A DNA stretch of 60,081 nt from assembly GCA_003169835.1 (NCBI GenBank), contig PNAI01000017.1, positions 6,166 through 66,246 of the forward strand. Direction: 5' to 3'. The stretch comes from Hyphomicrobiales bacterium (GTDB taxonomy: Bacteria; Pseudomonadota; Alphaproteobacteria; Rhizobiales; Xanthobacteraceae). The translations under genes and the position numbers were made by a program. The notes below the pieces were generated by a model. That model ran no database searches and was not told the DNA's origin. It saw only the letters and a program-made list of their open reading frames with translations. Shown here one piece after another: positions 8,211-18,893 of this stretch; the first letter of the stretch is position 1, and each line of letters opens with the position of its first letter.

Positions 8211-8373
8211 CCAGTTCGCCCCTTAAATTCGCGGGACGATCATGGGTTCGTCTGCGGCCGCAGGTCAACCGCCCCGTACCGTCCACGGGCGCGGCAGTTG
8301 CGTCTTGCAAGGTTAGGATTGACGGTGTTCAAAAGGACGTCTTCTGGCGATTCCGTCCCGCAACGCAGTAAGG

Positions 8374-9009
8374 ATGACCGCTCTGATCATCGCCATCGAC
8401 GGACCGGCGGCTTCCGGTAAAGGCACGCTCGGCAAACAGCTCGCCGCACGCTACGGCTTGCGCCACCTCGACACCGGCCTCATTTATCGTGCGGTGGCGA
8501 AAGCCCTGCTCGATGCCGGTCATAAACCCGACGACAAGCCGCGCGCGATCGCGGCGGCGAAGCAACTCGACCCGGCGCAATTTAATGAAACCGCGCTCAA
8601 GCAGCTCGCGATCGGAGAAGCCGCTTCAATCGTCTCGGCAATTGCGGAAGTGCGCACGGCGCTCCTCGATTTCCAGCGCAATTTTGCCGCGACTCCTCCT
8701 GGTGCCGTGCTCGATGGCCGCGACATTGGCACCGTTATCGCGCCCGATGCCGACGTGAAGATTTTTGTCGTCGCATCGCCCAAAGCGCGCGCCTATCGGC
8801 GCTTCCTGGAACTAAAAGAACGTGGCGACAGCGTAAACGAAACGGAAATCCTCGCCGACATTCTCAAGCGCGACGAACGCGACCGCTCGCGCACGGCAGC
8901 ACCCCTCGTTCGCGCCCCCGATGCGCACTTGCTCGATACCACGCATTTGGATATAGACGCCGCAGTCCGGGCTGCCATCGCTATTGTCGAGGCTGTACGA
9001 GCGGGTTGA
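8374..9009 (+). CDS. cmk: Cytidylate kinase
   Basis: Phosphorylates CMP and dCMP with ATP in pyrimidine salvage and nucleotide balance. The 211-residue protein opens with the P-loop GPAASGKGT (residues 10-18), has the CMP-binding [11 protein letters not shown] and the DGRDIGTVI motif, and the lid region [13 protein letters not shown]. Length is normal for the family. A GTAAGG Shine-Dalgarno precedes the ATG. The rpsA gene follows about 200 bp downstream on the same strand, the near-universal cmk-rpsA linkage. Confidence 0.97.
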   Translation: MTALIIAIDGPAASGKGTLGKQLAARYGLRHLDTGLIYRAVAKALLDAGHKPDDKPRAIAAAKQLDPAQFNETALKQLAIGEAASIVSAIAEVRTALLDFQRNFAATPPGAVLDGRDIGTVIAPDADVKIFVVASPKARAYRRFLELKERGDSVNETEILADILKRDERDRSRTAAPLVRAPDAHLLDTTHLDIDAAVRAAIAIVEAVRAG

Positions 9010-9031
9010 GGGTGCGCATGCCCTCGATTTT
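9008..9031 (+). terminator. Weak hairpin after cmk
   Basis: GAGGG (9008-9012) pairs with CCCTC (9021-9025) and is followed by GATTTT. The 5-bp stem overlaps the cmk stop codon. It could attenuate cmk transcription before rpsA, but the stem is short. Confidence 0.35.
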
Positions 9032-9213
9032 GGGCCTAAAAACCTCGCTTTTGCTGCGGAAACGCGCATAGCTCCCGGAATCACATCGTCCCGACCGTTC
9101 GGATGTTCGGGCCGGCCCGCTGGAGCGATCCAGCGGCAGCCAAGGGTCGCGGGGTCCTTGGCCCGAACGGAATGGACGCAACACAAACCGCCGGTCGCCC
9201 GTTGGGAGATTTC

Positions 9214-10938
<1,725 letters not shown>

Positions 10939-10946
10939 TTGAAGAC

Positions 10947-10977
10947 GCGCCGGCATGGCTTCTCGTCTTGCCGGCGC
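10947..10977 (+). terminator. Stem-loop after rpsA
   Basis: GCGCCGGCA (10947-10955) and TGCCGGCGC (10969-10977) form a perfect 9-bp stem with a 13-nt loop, starting 8 nt past the rpsA stop. No T-run follows, so it may be a Rho-assisted end or a 3' stabiliser rather than an intrinsic terminator. Confidence 0.5.
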
Positions 10978-11060
10978 AATCGATTCGATGACGAGGACCA
11001 GGCGCAATTTCGCCTGAGTTGGCCTTATAACCCTGAGTGCACCTTTTAAGGAGCGAAGCC

Positions 11061-12056
11061 ATGTCGCTCGAATCGATGTCGCTCGATGCCGATCAAATCG
11101 TCGACCGCCGCCGCTTGCGGCGCAAGCTCACGTTCTGGCGCGTAGCGACCGTACTCATCGCCATTGTTGCAATCGTGGGGGTCGCCTCCACCGTGGCGAG
11201 TCGAACGGGATTTTTTTCGCGTTCGGGTTCAGCCGTCGCGCGCATCACCATCGAAGGCCTGATCCGCACCGATCGGCAGCGCGTCGAAGCGCTCGACCGG
11301 CTCGGCAAATCCAAGGTCCAGGCGGTGATCCTGCACATCAACAGCCCCGGCGGCACCACCGCAGGCTCCGAGGAACTCTACGACGCGCTCATCAAGCTTA
11401 AGGCCAGCAAGACCGTCGTGGTCGTTGTCGACGGGCTTGCCGCGTCCGGCGCCTATATCGCGGCGCTCTCCTCCGATCACATCATCGCCTCGCAAACCTC
11501 GCTGGTAGGCTCGATCGGCGTGCTGTTCCAGTATCCCAACGTCAGCGATTTGCTCAAAACCATCGGCGTCAAGGTCGAGGAGATCAAATCTTCCCCGCTC
11601 AAGGCCGCTCCCAATGGCTTCGAGCCCACGAGCCCCGAGGCCCGTGCCGCCATCGAGTCGATCGTCAAGGACTCCTATGCCTGGTTCCGCAACCTAGTCG
11701 GCGAGCGCCGCCAGCTCGCGGATGCAGCGCTCGACCGCGTGGCCGACGGACGGGTCTTTACCGGCCGCCAGGGGCTTGAGCTTAAATTGGTCGATGCACT
11801 CGGCAATGAGCAGACCGCGCGCGAATGGCTGGCCAAAGAGAAGAATATCGACCTAAAAACCCCGGTCCGCGACTACGAGCTGACGCCGCGGTTCTCCGAC
11901 CTGCCGTTCATACGTGTGGCCATGATCGGGCTGTTCGACGCCGTAGGCCTGACGTCGTTCGCCCGGCGCATGGAGGAATGGGGCACGGTGCAGGCGGTCG
12001 AGCGCCTCAATCTTGACGGTCTCTTGGCGCTTTGGCACCCTCCGGTAGGTAACTGA
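11061..12056 (+). CDS. sppA: Signal peptide peptidase SppA, short (S49) form
   Basis: Membrane-anchored serine protease that degrades cleaved signal peptides. The 331-residue protein has a basic N-terminus, one membrane segment (about residues 25-45) and a single S49 domain. The nucleophile is Ser129 in DGLAASGAYIAAL, and the general base is probably Lys181 in SPLKAAPNGF, giving the Ser-Lys dyad of the 36-kDa type. ATG 11061 was chosen for the AAGGAG Shine-Dalgarno; the ATG at 11037 lies before that site. It lies between rpsA and ihfB as in other Hyphomicrobiales. Confidence 0.93.
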   Translation: MSLESMSLDADQIVDRRRLRRKLTFWRVATVLIAIVAIVGVASTVASRTGFFSRSGSAVARITIEGLIRTDRQRVEALDRLGKSKVQAVILHINSPGGTTAGSEELYDALIKLKASKTVVVVVDGLAASGAYIAALSSDHIIASQTSLVGSIGVLFQYPNVSDLLKTIGVKVEEIKSSPLKAAPNGFEPTSPEARAAIESIVKDSYAWFRNLVGERRQLADAALDRVADGRVFTGRQGLELKLVDALGNEQTAREWLAKEKNIDLKTPVRDYELTPRFSDLPFIRVAMIGLFDAVGLTSFARRMEEWGTVQAVERLNLDGLLALWHPPVGN

Positions 12057-12089
12057 TAAAACTTATCGATTTTCGGGACTATAGCGAAC

Positions 12090-12383
12090 ATGCCAATGAT
12101 CAAATCAGAACTTGTCCAGCGTATTTCCACGCAGAACCCGCATCTCTATCAGCGCGACGTGGAGAACATCGTCAACGCCATCCTCGGTGAGATCACTTCG
12201 GCGCTTGCTCGCGGCGACCGTGTTGAGCTACGCGGCTTTGGCGCGTTTTCGGTCAAGCACCGGCCCGCCCGAACGGGGCGCAATCCGCGAACCGGGGCGC
12301 ATGTTGCGGTCGCCAAGAAATCCGTGCCGTTCTTCAAGACCGGCAAGGAAATGCGCGAGCGGCTCAACAAGAACGGCGTGTAG
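12090..12383 (+). CDS. ihfB: Integration host factor subunit beta
   Basis: Nucleoid protein that forms a heterodimer with IhfA and bends DNA sharply at specific sites in recombination, replication and sigma-54 promoters. The 97-residue protein has the family opening [10 protein letters not shown], the arm motif [14 protein letters not shown] with the intercalating proline, and the ending [12 protein letters not shown]. This identifies it as IHF-beta rather than HU. It lies 33 bp after sppA and upstream of lapA, in the same direction. Confidence 0.95.
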   Translation: MPMIKSELVQRISTQNPHLYQRDVENIVNAILGEITSALARGDRVELRGFGAFSVKHRPARTGRNPRTGAHVAVAKKSVPFFKTGKEMRERLNKNGV

Positions 12384-12467
12384 ATAGCGCGAGCGCATTT
12401 TCCGGCGAGGCCGGAGGACCGCTTCGCCTCAGCGAAGTGCGCCAAGACCAAATCGACAGAAGAGGCC

Positions 12468-12824
12468 ATGATGCGCAAGCTCGTCACGGCTTTCATCCTT
12501 GTTCCGCTGCTGATCGTGCTCGTCATGTTCGCGGTGGCGAACCGTCAAAGCATCACGATCTCATTCGATCCTTTTGATTCCGAGCACCCGGCTTACGCGC
12601 TGAAAGCCCCGCTGTTTATTCTCATGTTTGTGCTGCTTGCCGCGGGCGCGATCATCGGCGGCATTTCGACTTGGTTCGGCCAGCGCAAATGGCGCAGCCG
12701 CGCCCGCCGCGCCGAGCGGGAGGTGCGCGCGGTTCAGGAGCAGCTGACCGAGCGAAGTAAATGGCCGCCGGAAAATCAGCGTGCGCTCCCGCCCGCACCG
12801 CTCGTTTTCCCGCCGGCGGCGTAA
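12468..12824 (+). CDS. LapA-domain (DUF1049) membrane protein
   Basis: Small inner-membrane protein of the LapA family. In Escherichia coli LapA works with LapB in lipopolysaccharide assembly and LpxC control; that role is not proven for alphaproteobacteria. The 118-residue protein has two membrane segments (about residues 5-24 and 43-66) flanking a short loop, then a basic, coiled-coil-prone cytoplasmic tail (RARRAEREVRAVQEQLTE) ending in a proline-rich stretch. It sits between ihfB and trpF, a position conserved in this order. Confidence 0.85.
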   Translation: MMRKLVTAFILVPLLIVLVMFAVANRQSITISFDPFDSEHPAYALKAPLFILMFVLLAAGAIIGGISTWFGQRKWRSRARRAEREVRAVQEQLTERSKWPPENQRALPPAPLVFPPAA

Positions 12825-12903
12825 AGCGCGGCCTGCGCCTGCGAAGGCGCAGACAAACTCACCGGCTCGATGTAGAAACGCGCGAGATCATGGTTCGGCG
12901 CAA

Positions 12904-13578
12904 ATGTCCCTTTTGGTCAAAATCTGCGGCCTGAAAACCCCCGAGGCGCTCGATGTGGCTCTCATCGAGGGCGCCGAAATGGTGGGCTTTGTGTTCTTCG
13001 AGCCTTCGCCCCGCAATCTCACCGTTGCGGCCGCGCGCGCTCTCGGCGCGCAGGTCAAGGGCAGGGCGCGCAAGGTCGCACTCTCGGTCAATGCCGACGA
13101 TGATCTGCTCGCAGCCTCCATCGAAGCCCTCAAGCCAGATCTGCTGCAATTGCATGGCCAGGAGACACCGGATCGCGTCGTGGTGGTGCGCGCGCGTTTT
13201 GGAATCCCGGTGATGAAGGCGATTCCGATCGAGGTATGCGACGATCTCTCGCCCATCCACCTCTATGCGAAAGTCGCCGAATGGATCCTGTTCGACGCGC
13301 GCGCGCCGCGCGATGCGACGCGGCCGGGCGGGCTTGGCAAGCCGTTCGACTGGCATCTGCTGGAGAATCTCAACCTCGCGGTGCCGTTCATGCTTTCGGG
13401 TGGTCTTGACGCAAGCAACGTCGCGGAAGCTGTGCGCGTCACGCGAGCGCCCGCGGTCGATGTGTCATCGGGCGTCGAGCGCGCGCCCGGCATCAAGGAC
13501 CCGGAAAAAATTCGCGCCTTTGTGCGCGCCGCGCGTCTGATCGAGGCGCGGCTTGGAACAGCGAAAAGCCCTGTATGA
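12904..13578 (+). CDS. trpF: Phosphoribosylanthranilate isomerase
   Basis: Third step of the tryptophan pathway: Amadori rearrangement of phosphoribosylanthranilate. The 224-residue TIM-barrel protein begins [15 protein letters not shown] with the catalytic Cys, has the phosphate-binding and catalytic Asp region [15 protein letters not shown], and has [10 protein letters not shown] in the middle. ATG 12904 starts at the conserved first strand; the reading frame is open further upstream but overlaps lapA with unrelated sequence. Its stop overlaps trpB by four bases (ATGA), so the two are translationally coupled. Confidence 0.95.
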   Translation: MSLLVKICGLKTPEALDVALIEGAEMVGFVFFEPSPRNLTVAAARALGAQVKGRARKVALSVNADDDLLAASIEALKPDLLQLHGQETPDRVVVVRARFGIPVMKAIPIEVCDDLSPIHLYAKVAEWILFDARAPRDATRPGGLGKPFDWHLLENLNLAVPFMLSGGLDASNVAEAVRVTRAPAVDVSSGVERAPGIKDPEKIRAFVRAARLIEARLGTAKSPV

Positions 13579-14792
13579 CCGTTCGCCAGCCCAATTCCTT
13601 CCGCACCGGTCCCGACGAGCACGGGCATTTCGGTATTTACGGCGGCCGCTTTGTCGCCGAGACGCTGATGCCGCTCATCCATGAATTGGAAAAGGCTTAC
13701 GCGGAAGCCAAGGCCGATCCCGCATTCCAGCGCGAGATCGACGCGCATTTGAAAAATTATGTAGGCCGGCCTTCGCCGCTTTATTTGGCCGAGCGCATGA
13801 CGACGCATTATGATGGCGCGAAAATTTATTTCAAGCGCGAGGATCTCAACCACACCGGCGCGCATAAAGTGAACAACGTGCTTGGCCAGATCATGCTGGC
13901 GCGCCGTATGAAAAAGCCGCGCGTGATCGCGGAGACCGGCGCCGGTATGCACGGCGTTGCCACCGCGACGATGTGTGCGAAGTTCGGCCTCAAATGCGTG
14001 GTCTTCATGGGCGCGGTCGACGTCGCCCGCCAGCAGCCGAACGTACTGCGCATGAAAGCGCTAGGAGCCGACGTGCGCGCCGTCGAATCGGGCGCAAAGA
14101 CGCTCAAGGACGCCATGAACGAGGCCCTGCGCGATTGGGTCACCAACGTTTCCGACACTTTTTACTGCATGGGCACGGTCGCGGGCCCGCATCCCTATCC
14201 GATGATGGTGCGCGATTTTCAGTCGATCATTGGTGAAGAGACTCGCGAGCAGATCATGGCCGCCGAGGGCCGTTTGCCCGACTCGCTCATCGCCTGCATC
14301 GGTGGCGGCTCGAACGCGATGGGTCTGTTCCATCCGTTTCTCGATGAGCGGCAGATCGAAATCTACGGCGTCGAGGCGGCCGGCCACGGTCTCAAGAGCG
14401 GAAAGCATGCGGCCTCCGTCGCCGGCGGACGCCCGGGAGTCCTGCACGGCAATCGCACATATTTGCTGATGGACCATGACGGCCAGATCGAAGAGGCGCA
14501 TTCGATTTCGGCCGGCCTTGACTATCCCGGCATCGGGCCGGAGCACGCCTGGCTCGCCGATCTCGGCCGCATCAAGTTTTTGTCGGCAACCGACACGGAG
14601 GCGCTCGCGGCCTTCCAGCTTTGCAGCCGGCTCGAAGGCATCATTCCCGCGCTTGAGCCCTGCCATGCGCTTGCAAGGGTCGCAGACATTGCGCCGACGA
14701 AACCGAAGGATCACCTGATGGTGATCAATCTCTCCGGCCGCGGCGACAAGGATCTGGAGAGCGTCGCCAAGCACCTTGGGGGCAAGCTCTGA
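13575..14792 (+). CDS. trpB: Tryptophan synthase beta chain
   Basis: Pyridoxal-phosphate enzyme that joins indole to serine in the alpha2-beta2 tryptophan synthase complex. The 405-residue protein is full length. The PLP lysine is Lys98 in [11 protein letters not shown], the indole-tunnel and cofactor motifs [13 protein letters not shown] and [12 protein letters not shown] are intact, and [14 protein letters not shown] follows. The start overlaps trpF. A small membrane-protein gene overlaps the stop (TGATG) and separates it from trpA. Confidence 0.98.
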   Translation: MTVRQPNSFRTGPDEHGHFGIYGGRFVAETLMPLIHELEKAYAEAKADPAFQREIDAHLKNYVGRPSPLYLAERMTTHYDGAKIYFKREDLNHTGAHKVNNVLGQIMLARRMKKPRVIAETGAGMHGVATATMCAKFGLKCVVFMGAVDVARQQPNVLRMKALGADVRAVESGAKTLKDAMNEALRDWVTNVSDTFYCMGTVAGPHPYPMMVRDFQSIIGEETREQIMAAEGRLPDSLIACIGGGSNAMGLFHPFLDERQIEIYGVEAAGHGLKSGKHAASVAGGRPGVLHGNRTYLLMDHDGQIEEAHSISAGLDYPGIGPEHAWLADLGRIKFLSATDTEALAAFQLCSRLEGIIPALEPCHALARVADIAPTKPKDHLMVINLSGRGDKDLESVAKHLGGKL

Positions 14793-15061
14793 TGCGCGCG
14801 CTGATCGACTCGTGGCATGTGATGAGCCGGCAGCGCCGCACCGGCTGGACCATCATCGTCATATCGGTCGCGTATATTCTGTATTTCCTCAAAGCGCGGC
14901 TGTTCGCCATCGGCCCGGAGATTAGCCGCAAGGAATGGTTTTACGTCATCGTCATGCTCGGCGGGATTATCCTTGGCACCATTAATGTGCGCATGGCCGA
15001 GATGCGAGAGCGCAATCAAAAAGCTATGCCGCTCGTCGGCAAAGAAGCAGCGAAGAAATGA
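14792..15061 (+). CDS. Small two-helix membrane protein between trpB and trpA
   Basis: I do not recognise a named family. The 89-residue product has two hydrophobic segments (about residues 18-37 and 47-64) separated by a short charged loop, and a basic C-terminal tail ([15 protein letters not shown]). The ATG overlaps the trpB stop by one base and the end overlaps the trpA ATG, so it is translated as an integral member of the trp operon and is not spurious. Its presence inside a unit whose products form a physical complex is odd. A membrane-anchoring or unrelated housekeeping role are both open. Confidence 0.75.
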   Translation: MRALIDSWHVMSRQRRTGWTIIVISVAYILYFLKARLFAIGPEISRKEWFYVIVMLGGIILGTINVRMAEMRERNQKAMPLVGKEAAKK

Positions 15062-15891
15062 CAACCCGTATCGACACGCGCTTTGCCGCGCTCAAAACCG
15101 AAGGCCGCTCAGCGCTCGTCACCTTTCTGATGGCCGGCGATCCTGACGCAAAGACCTCGCTTGCCATCGTCAAGGCGCTGCCAAAAGCTGGCGCCGACGT
15201 GATCGAACTCGGCATGCCGTTCACCGATCCAATGGCGGACGGTCCGACCATCCAGGCCGCAGGTCTCCGCGCACTTGCCGCCGGCCAGAACATGATCAAG
15301 ACGTTGTCGCTCGTGCGCACGTTTCGAAAAAGCGACGACACGACGCCGATCGTGCTCATGGGTTACTACAATCCAATCTACGTTTACGGCGTCGATCGCT
15401 TCCTCGTCGACGCAAAGTCCGCCGGCGTCGATGGCATGATCATCGTGGATTTGCCGCCCGAGGAAGATGGCGAGCTTTGCCTGCCCGCGCTGAGTGCGGG
15501 CTTGAACTTCATCCGGCTTGCAACGCCGACCACCAATGACAAGCGTCTTCCTGTGGTGCTCGCCAACACCTCAGGCTTCGTCTATTACGTCTCGATCACC
15601 GGCGTCACCGGCTCCGCCAAACCCGATTTTGGCAAGGTCGCAGCCGCTGTCACCCGCATCAAGCGCCACACCAAATTGCCGGTCGCGGTCGGCTTCGGCG
15701 TGCGCACCGCCAAGGACGCGCGTGCCATTGCGGCCGGTGCCGACGGCGTCGTGGTCGGCTCCGCGCTGGTCGATGCGGTGAAAAACAGCCTCGATCGCAA
15801 GGGCAAAGCCACCGCCCGCACGGTCAAGGAGGTGACCAAACTGGTCGCTAAATTGGCGAAAGGCGTGCGCGGGGCGGGCCGCAAAAATTGA
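15058..15891 (+). CDS. trpA: Tryptophan synthase alpha chain
   Basis: Cleaves indole-3-glycerol phosphate to indole and passes it to TrpB. The 277-residue TIM barrel has the catalytic glutamate and aspartate in [15 protein letters not shown], loop 6 in [17 protein letters not shown] sequence (read here as [13 protein letters not shown]), and the phosphate-binding [10 protein letters not shown] and [10 protein letters not shown]. It overlaps the preceding small gene by four bases. An accD gene follows about 170 bp downstream after a palindromic element. Confidence 0.97.
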   Translation: MTTRIDTRFAALKTEGRSALVTFLMAGDPDAKTSLAIVKALPKAGADVIELGMPFTDPMADGPTIQAAGLRALAAGQNMIKTLSLVRTFRKSDDTTPIVLMGYYNPIYVYGVDRFLVDAKSAGVDGMIIVDLPPEEDGELCLPALSAGLNFIRLATPTTNDKRLPVVLANTSGFVYYVSITGVTGSAKPDFGKVAAAVTRIKRHTKLPVAVGFGVRTAKDARAIAAGADGVVVGSALVDAVKNSLDRKGKATARTVKEVTKLVAKLAKGVRGAGRKN

Positions 15892-15961
15892 TGTTACCGC
15901 GCGAAAAGCCAGGGTGTGAACTCTGCCACGGCGTGCTTAAATAGTCCCTCAAGAGTCGCAC

Positions 15962-16049
15962 GAGCATGATCCCGAAAAGTGGGAACCGGTTTCCCACCTT
16001 CGCGAAGCCCGCTTCGGCGAGCGAAGGAAGGTCGGATAAGATCATGCTC
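15962..16049. repeat. Dispersed palindromic element (family A) in the accD leader
   Basis: Outer arms gagcatgatc and gatcatgctc enclose inner complementary blocks gtgggaaccggtttcccac and gcgaagcccgcttcg. The same design occurs at 1-22, 48629-48743 and 52526-52573. It ends 14 bp before the accD ATG, so it forms part of that leader. Confidence 0.85.
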
Positions 16050-16063
16050 AACAGAGAAACCGC

Positions 16064-16957
16064 ATGAACTGGCTCACCAACGTCGTCCGGCCGAAAATCC
16101 GCAGCTTCCTCAATCGCCGCGACACGCCGGAGAATTTGTGGATCAAGTGCCCGGAAACCGGGCAGCTTGTTTTCTACAAGGACGTCGAGGCCAATCAGTT
16201 CGTCATCCCCAGCTCCAACTACCACATGCGCATGAGCGCGACCGTGCGGCTCAAATCCATGTTCGACGGCGAGACTTGGCTCGACCTCGCGGTGCGCGAG
16301 GTTGCGACCGATCCGCTGAAATTCCGCGACGAACAGCGCTACATCGACCGGCTGCGCGACGCTCGCGCCAAGACCAACTTGAACGACGCGGTCAAGCTGG
16401 GCTTAGGAAAACTCGACGGCATGCCCGTCGTCATCGCCGTGCAGGATTTCGATTTCATGGGCGGCTCGCTCGGCATGGCGGCGGCGGAGGCGGTCATCAC
16501 TGGCTTGGAGACTGCGGTCGACCGCGGCACGCCGTTCATCATATTCGCCGCTTCCGGTGGTGCGCGCATGCAGGAGGGCATCCTCTCGCTCATGCAATTG
16601 CCGCGCACGACCGTTGCCGTGCAAAAAATGCGCGAGTCGTGCAAGCCCTACATCGTCGTGCTCACCAACCCGACCACCGGCGGCGTGACCGCGTCCTATG
16701 CCATGCTTGGCGATGTGCATATTGCCGAGCCTGGCGCGCTCATCGGCTTTGCCGGACCGCGCGTGATCGAACAGACCATCCGCGAGAAATTGCCCGAAGG
16801 TTTCCAGCGTGCGGAATATCTCAAAGACCACGGCATGGTGGATATGGTCGTTCATCGCCGAAAGTTGCGCGCGACGCTGTCCGACCTGTGCCGCATCTTG
16901 ACCAAAGCACCGCCGCCGCGCGCCCGCGCCAACCTCCCGGCGCGGGTCAAAGCATAA
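16064..16957 (+). CDS. accD: Acetyl-CoA carboxylase carboxyltransferase beta subunit, zinc-less form
   Basis: With AccA forms the carboxyltransferase that makes malonyl-CoA for fatty-acid synthesis. The 297-residue protein carries the full crotonase-like domain ([50 protein letters not shown]). The N-terminal zinc ribbon normally has four cysteines; here only Cys29 ([13 protein letters not shown]) remains and the second pair is replaced by [12 protein letters not shown]. This loss is usual for AccD of this group, so it is not a defect. It precedes folC, the common accD-folC pair. Confidence 0.96.
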   Translation: MNWLTNVVRPKIRSFLNRRDTPENLWIKCPETGQLVFYKDVEANQFVIPSSNYHMRMSATVRLKSMFDGETWLDLAVREVATDPLKFRDEQRYIDRLRDARAKTNLNDAVKLGLGKLDGMPVVIAVQDFDFMGGSLGMAAAEAVITGLETAVDRGTPFIIFAASGGARMQEGILSLMQLPRTTVAVQKMRESCKPYIVVLTNPTTGGVTASYAMLGDVHIAEPGALIGFAGPRVIEQTIREKLPEGFQRAEYLKDHGMVDMVVHRRKLRATLSDLCRILTKAPPPRARANLPARVKA

Positions 16958-16967
16958 TCTGATTTTA

Positions 16968-17101
16968 CCCTCCCCTGGAGGGGGAGGGTCGGTGAGCCGC
17001 GCAAGCGGCGAACCGGGGTGGGGTGAAATCCCCCATCAGCGCAAGCAATATCACCCCCACCCGGTCCGCTTCGCGGACCGACCCCCCTCCAGGGGGAGGT
17101 G
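16968..17101. repeat. Long inverted repeat (family C) between accD and folC
   Basis: accctcccctggagggggag at the left and a run of cccccctccagggggaggt at the right are complementary, as are gagccgcgcaagcggcgaacc and ggtccgcttcgcggacc within them. It forms a long possible hairpin starting about 10 bp after the accD stop and ending just before folC. Confidence 0.8.
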
Positions 17102-17129
17102 AAGAAAGTTGTTCTTCGCGCAACCGCAA

Positions 17130-18446
17130 ATGACCCCCATCGATTCCATTCTCGCGCGCTTGCTCGCGCTTCATCCCAAGCGGATTGATCTTTCGCTCGA
17201 CCGCATCGAGCGCCTGCTTGCCGCGCTCGGCAATCCCGAACGGCAGCTTCCGCCGGTGATTCACGTTGCCGGCACCAACGGCAAGGGCTCCACCATCGCG
17301 TTCGCCCGCGCCATGCTCGAGGCCGCGGGCAAGCGCGTCCATGTCTATACGTCGCCGCATCTGGTGCGCTTCAACGAGCGCTTTCGGCTTGGTGCGGCTG
17401 GTGGCGGCAAGCTGGTTTCCGACGATGAGCTTGCGGCAGCGCTCGCCGAGTGCGAACGCGCGAACGGCGAGGCCCCCATCACTGTGTTCGAGATGGAAAC
17501 CGCGGCGGCATTTATTTTGTTCTCGCGCCAGCCCGCAGACGTGCTTTTGCTCGAAGTCGGTCTCGGCGGCAGGCTCGATGCCACCAACGTCATCGAACGC
17601 CCGCTGGTCTCGGTTATCACACCGGTCTCGCTCGACCACGCCGAATTCCTCGGCGACAAGCTCGAAGGTATTGCCGGGGAAAAGGCCGGCATCATCAAGC
17701 GCAAAGTCCCGGTGGTCATCGCACCTCAGCATCCGGAGGCGCTTGCCGTGATTGAGCGCCGTGCGGCGGCCTTGCGCGCGCCGCTGCATGTCGCGGGCGA
17801 GCATTGGAACGTGCACCTGGAGCATGGGCGTCTGGTCTATCAGGACGACGATGGCCTGCTCGATCTGCCGGCGCCGAAACTCCAGGGCCGCCACCAGTTC
17901 GACAATGCCGGCGTGGCCATCGCGGCCTTGCGCGTCGCCGGGCAGGCGCTTGCGCTGCCTGCATTTGAGAGCGGCCTGATACGCGCCGATTGGCCGGCGC
18001 GCTTGCAACTGCTCTCGCAAGGCTCGCTCGCGACGCTCGCACACGCAGGTAGCGAACTGTGGCTCGACGGCGGCCACAATCCCGATGGCGCGCGTGCGAT
18101 CGCAGCCGCTTTGGGCGATTTCGAGGAGCGCGTGCCGCGCCCGCTTGTGCTGGTCGTCGGCATGCTCTCGACCAAGGACTGCGAGGGATTTTTGCGCAAT
18201 TTCGCGGGGCTCGCGCGCTGCCTGATCGCGGTGCCCATCCCGCGCCAGGACAAGACGCTTCCGCCCGAGGTTATCGCCGATGCCGCGCGTGCCGTTGGCA
18301 TTCCGGCCGAAAGCCGCGACGATATTCTGGCAGCTCTCGCAGCCATTGTGCGGCTCGATCTCGCTCCACCGCCGCGCATTCTGATCACCGGCTCGCTCTA
18401 TCTCGCCGGCGAAGTGCTCGCGTTAAATGAAACGCCGCCGATGTGA
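17130..18446 (+). CDS. folC: Bifunctional folylpolyglutamate/dihydrofolate synthase
   Basis: Adds glutate-type residues, that is glutamate to dihydropteroate and to reduced folates, in the cytoplasm. The 438-residue Mur-ligase-fold protein has the P-loop HVAGTNGKGSTIAFARAMLE, the DEFE-type TVFEMETAAAF, and GLGGRLDATNV with ITPVSLDHAEFLGD. A late LDGGHNPDGARA block marks the C-terminal domain. I chose ATG 17130; a TTG seven codons upstream is also open. The stop codon lies inside a hairpin shared with the convergent trxA. Confidence 0.95.
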   Translation: MTPIDSILARLLALHPKRIDLSLDRIERLLAALGNPERQLPPVIHVAGTNGKGSTIAFARAMLEAAGKRVHVYTSPHLVRFNERFRLGAAGGGKLVSDDELAAALAECERANGEAPITVFEMETAAAFILFSRQPADVLLLEVGLGGRLDATNVIERPLVSVITPVSLDHAEFLGDKLEGIAGEKAGIIKRKVPVVIAPQHPEALAVIERRAAALRAPLHVAGEHWNVHLEHGRLVYQDDDGLLDLPAPKLQGRHQFDNAGVAIAALRVAGQALALPAFESGLIRADWPARLQLLSQGSLATLAHAGSELWLDGGHNPDGARAIAAALGDFEERVPRPLVLVVGMLSTKDCEGFLRNFAGLARCLIAVPIPRQDKTLPPEVIADAARAVGIPAESRDDILAALAAIVRLDLAPPPRILITGSLYLAGEVLALNETPPM

Positions 18447-18454
18447 GCGGCGGC
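18434..18454. terminator. Bidirectional hairpin between folC and trxA
   Basis: GCCGCCG (18434-18440), loop atgtgag, CGGCGGC (18448-18454): a perfect 7-bp stem over the folC stop. On the minus strand, downstream of trxA, it is followed by GTTTCATTT, a moderately T-rich tract, so it probably ends trxA transcripts too. Confidence 0.6.
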
Positions 18455-18485
18455 ACGTCGTCAACTTATCTGCAAAGCGTGCAAA

Positions 18486-18806
18486 TCAAACGGTTGCAGT
18501 GATCCACTGTTCGAGCTTCTGCTTGGGCGCGGCGCCGACTTGCCGCGAAGCGAGTTCGCCATTCTTGAAGATCATCAGCGTCGGTATCGACATGATGCCG
18601 TATTTCGACGCGGTCGCCGGATTCTCGTCGACGTTGAGCTTGACAATTTTCACCTTCTCGCCCAACGCGCCCGCAATCTCCTCCAAAGCCGGCGCGATCA
18701 TCCGGCAGGGTCCACACCATTCCGCCCAAAAATCCACCACGACCGGGCCGGTCGCCTTCAAGACTTCAGCGTCGAAGTTCGCATCGGAGACCTTATTGAC
18801 GGTCAT
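18486..18806 (-). CDS. trxA: Thioredoxin
   Basis: Cytoplasmic disulfide reductant recycled by thioredoxin reductase, supplying ribonucleotide reductase and other enzymes. The 106-residue protein is a classical Trx1 with [10 protein letters not shown] (Cys31 and Cys34), the cis-proline segment [11 protein letters not shown], and the buried Asp in VVDFWAEW. It is the last gene of the divL-tsaE/amgK-murU-addB-addA-trxA run on the minus strand, 87 bp after addA. Confidence 0.97.
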   Translation of the reverse strand: MTVNKVSDANFDAEVLKATGPVVVDFWAEWCGPCRMIAPALEEIAGALGEKVKIVKLNVDENPATASKYGIMSIPTLMIFKNGELASRQVGAAPKQKLEQWITATV

Positions 18807-18893
18807 GAAACACCTCGTTTCGAATCGGGGATGGGCCTGGGACCCGAAGGGAGATCAGAACCTATGAACGCGGCCTAAACGCGTCAAGGCATC

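Noticed and set aside
16064..16957. AccD as a damaged gene because three of four zinc cysteines are missing
   Set aside because: The carboxyltransferase core is complete and the same cysteine loss is usual in AccD of Bradyrhizobium relatives.
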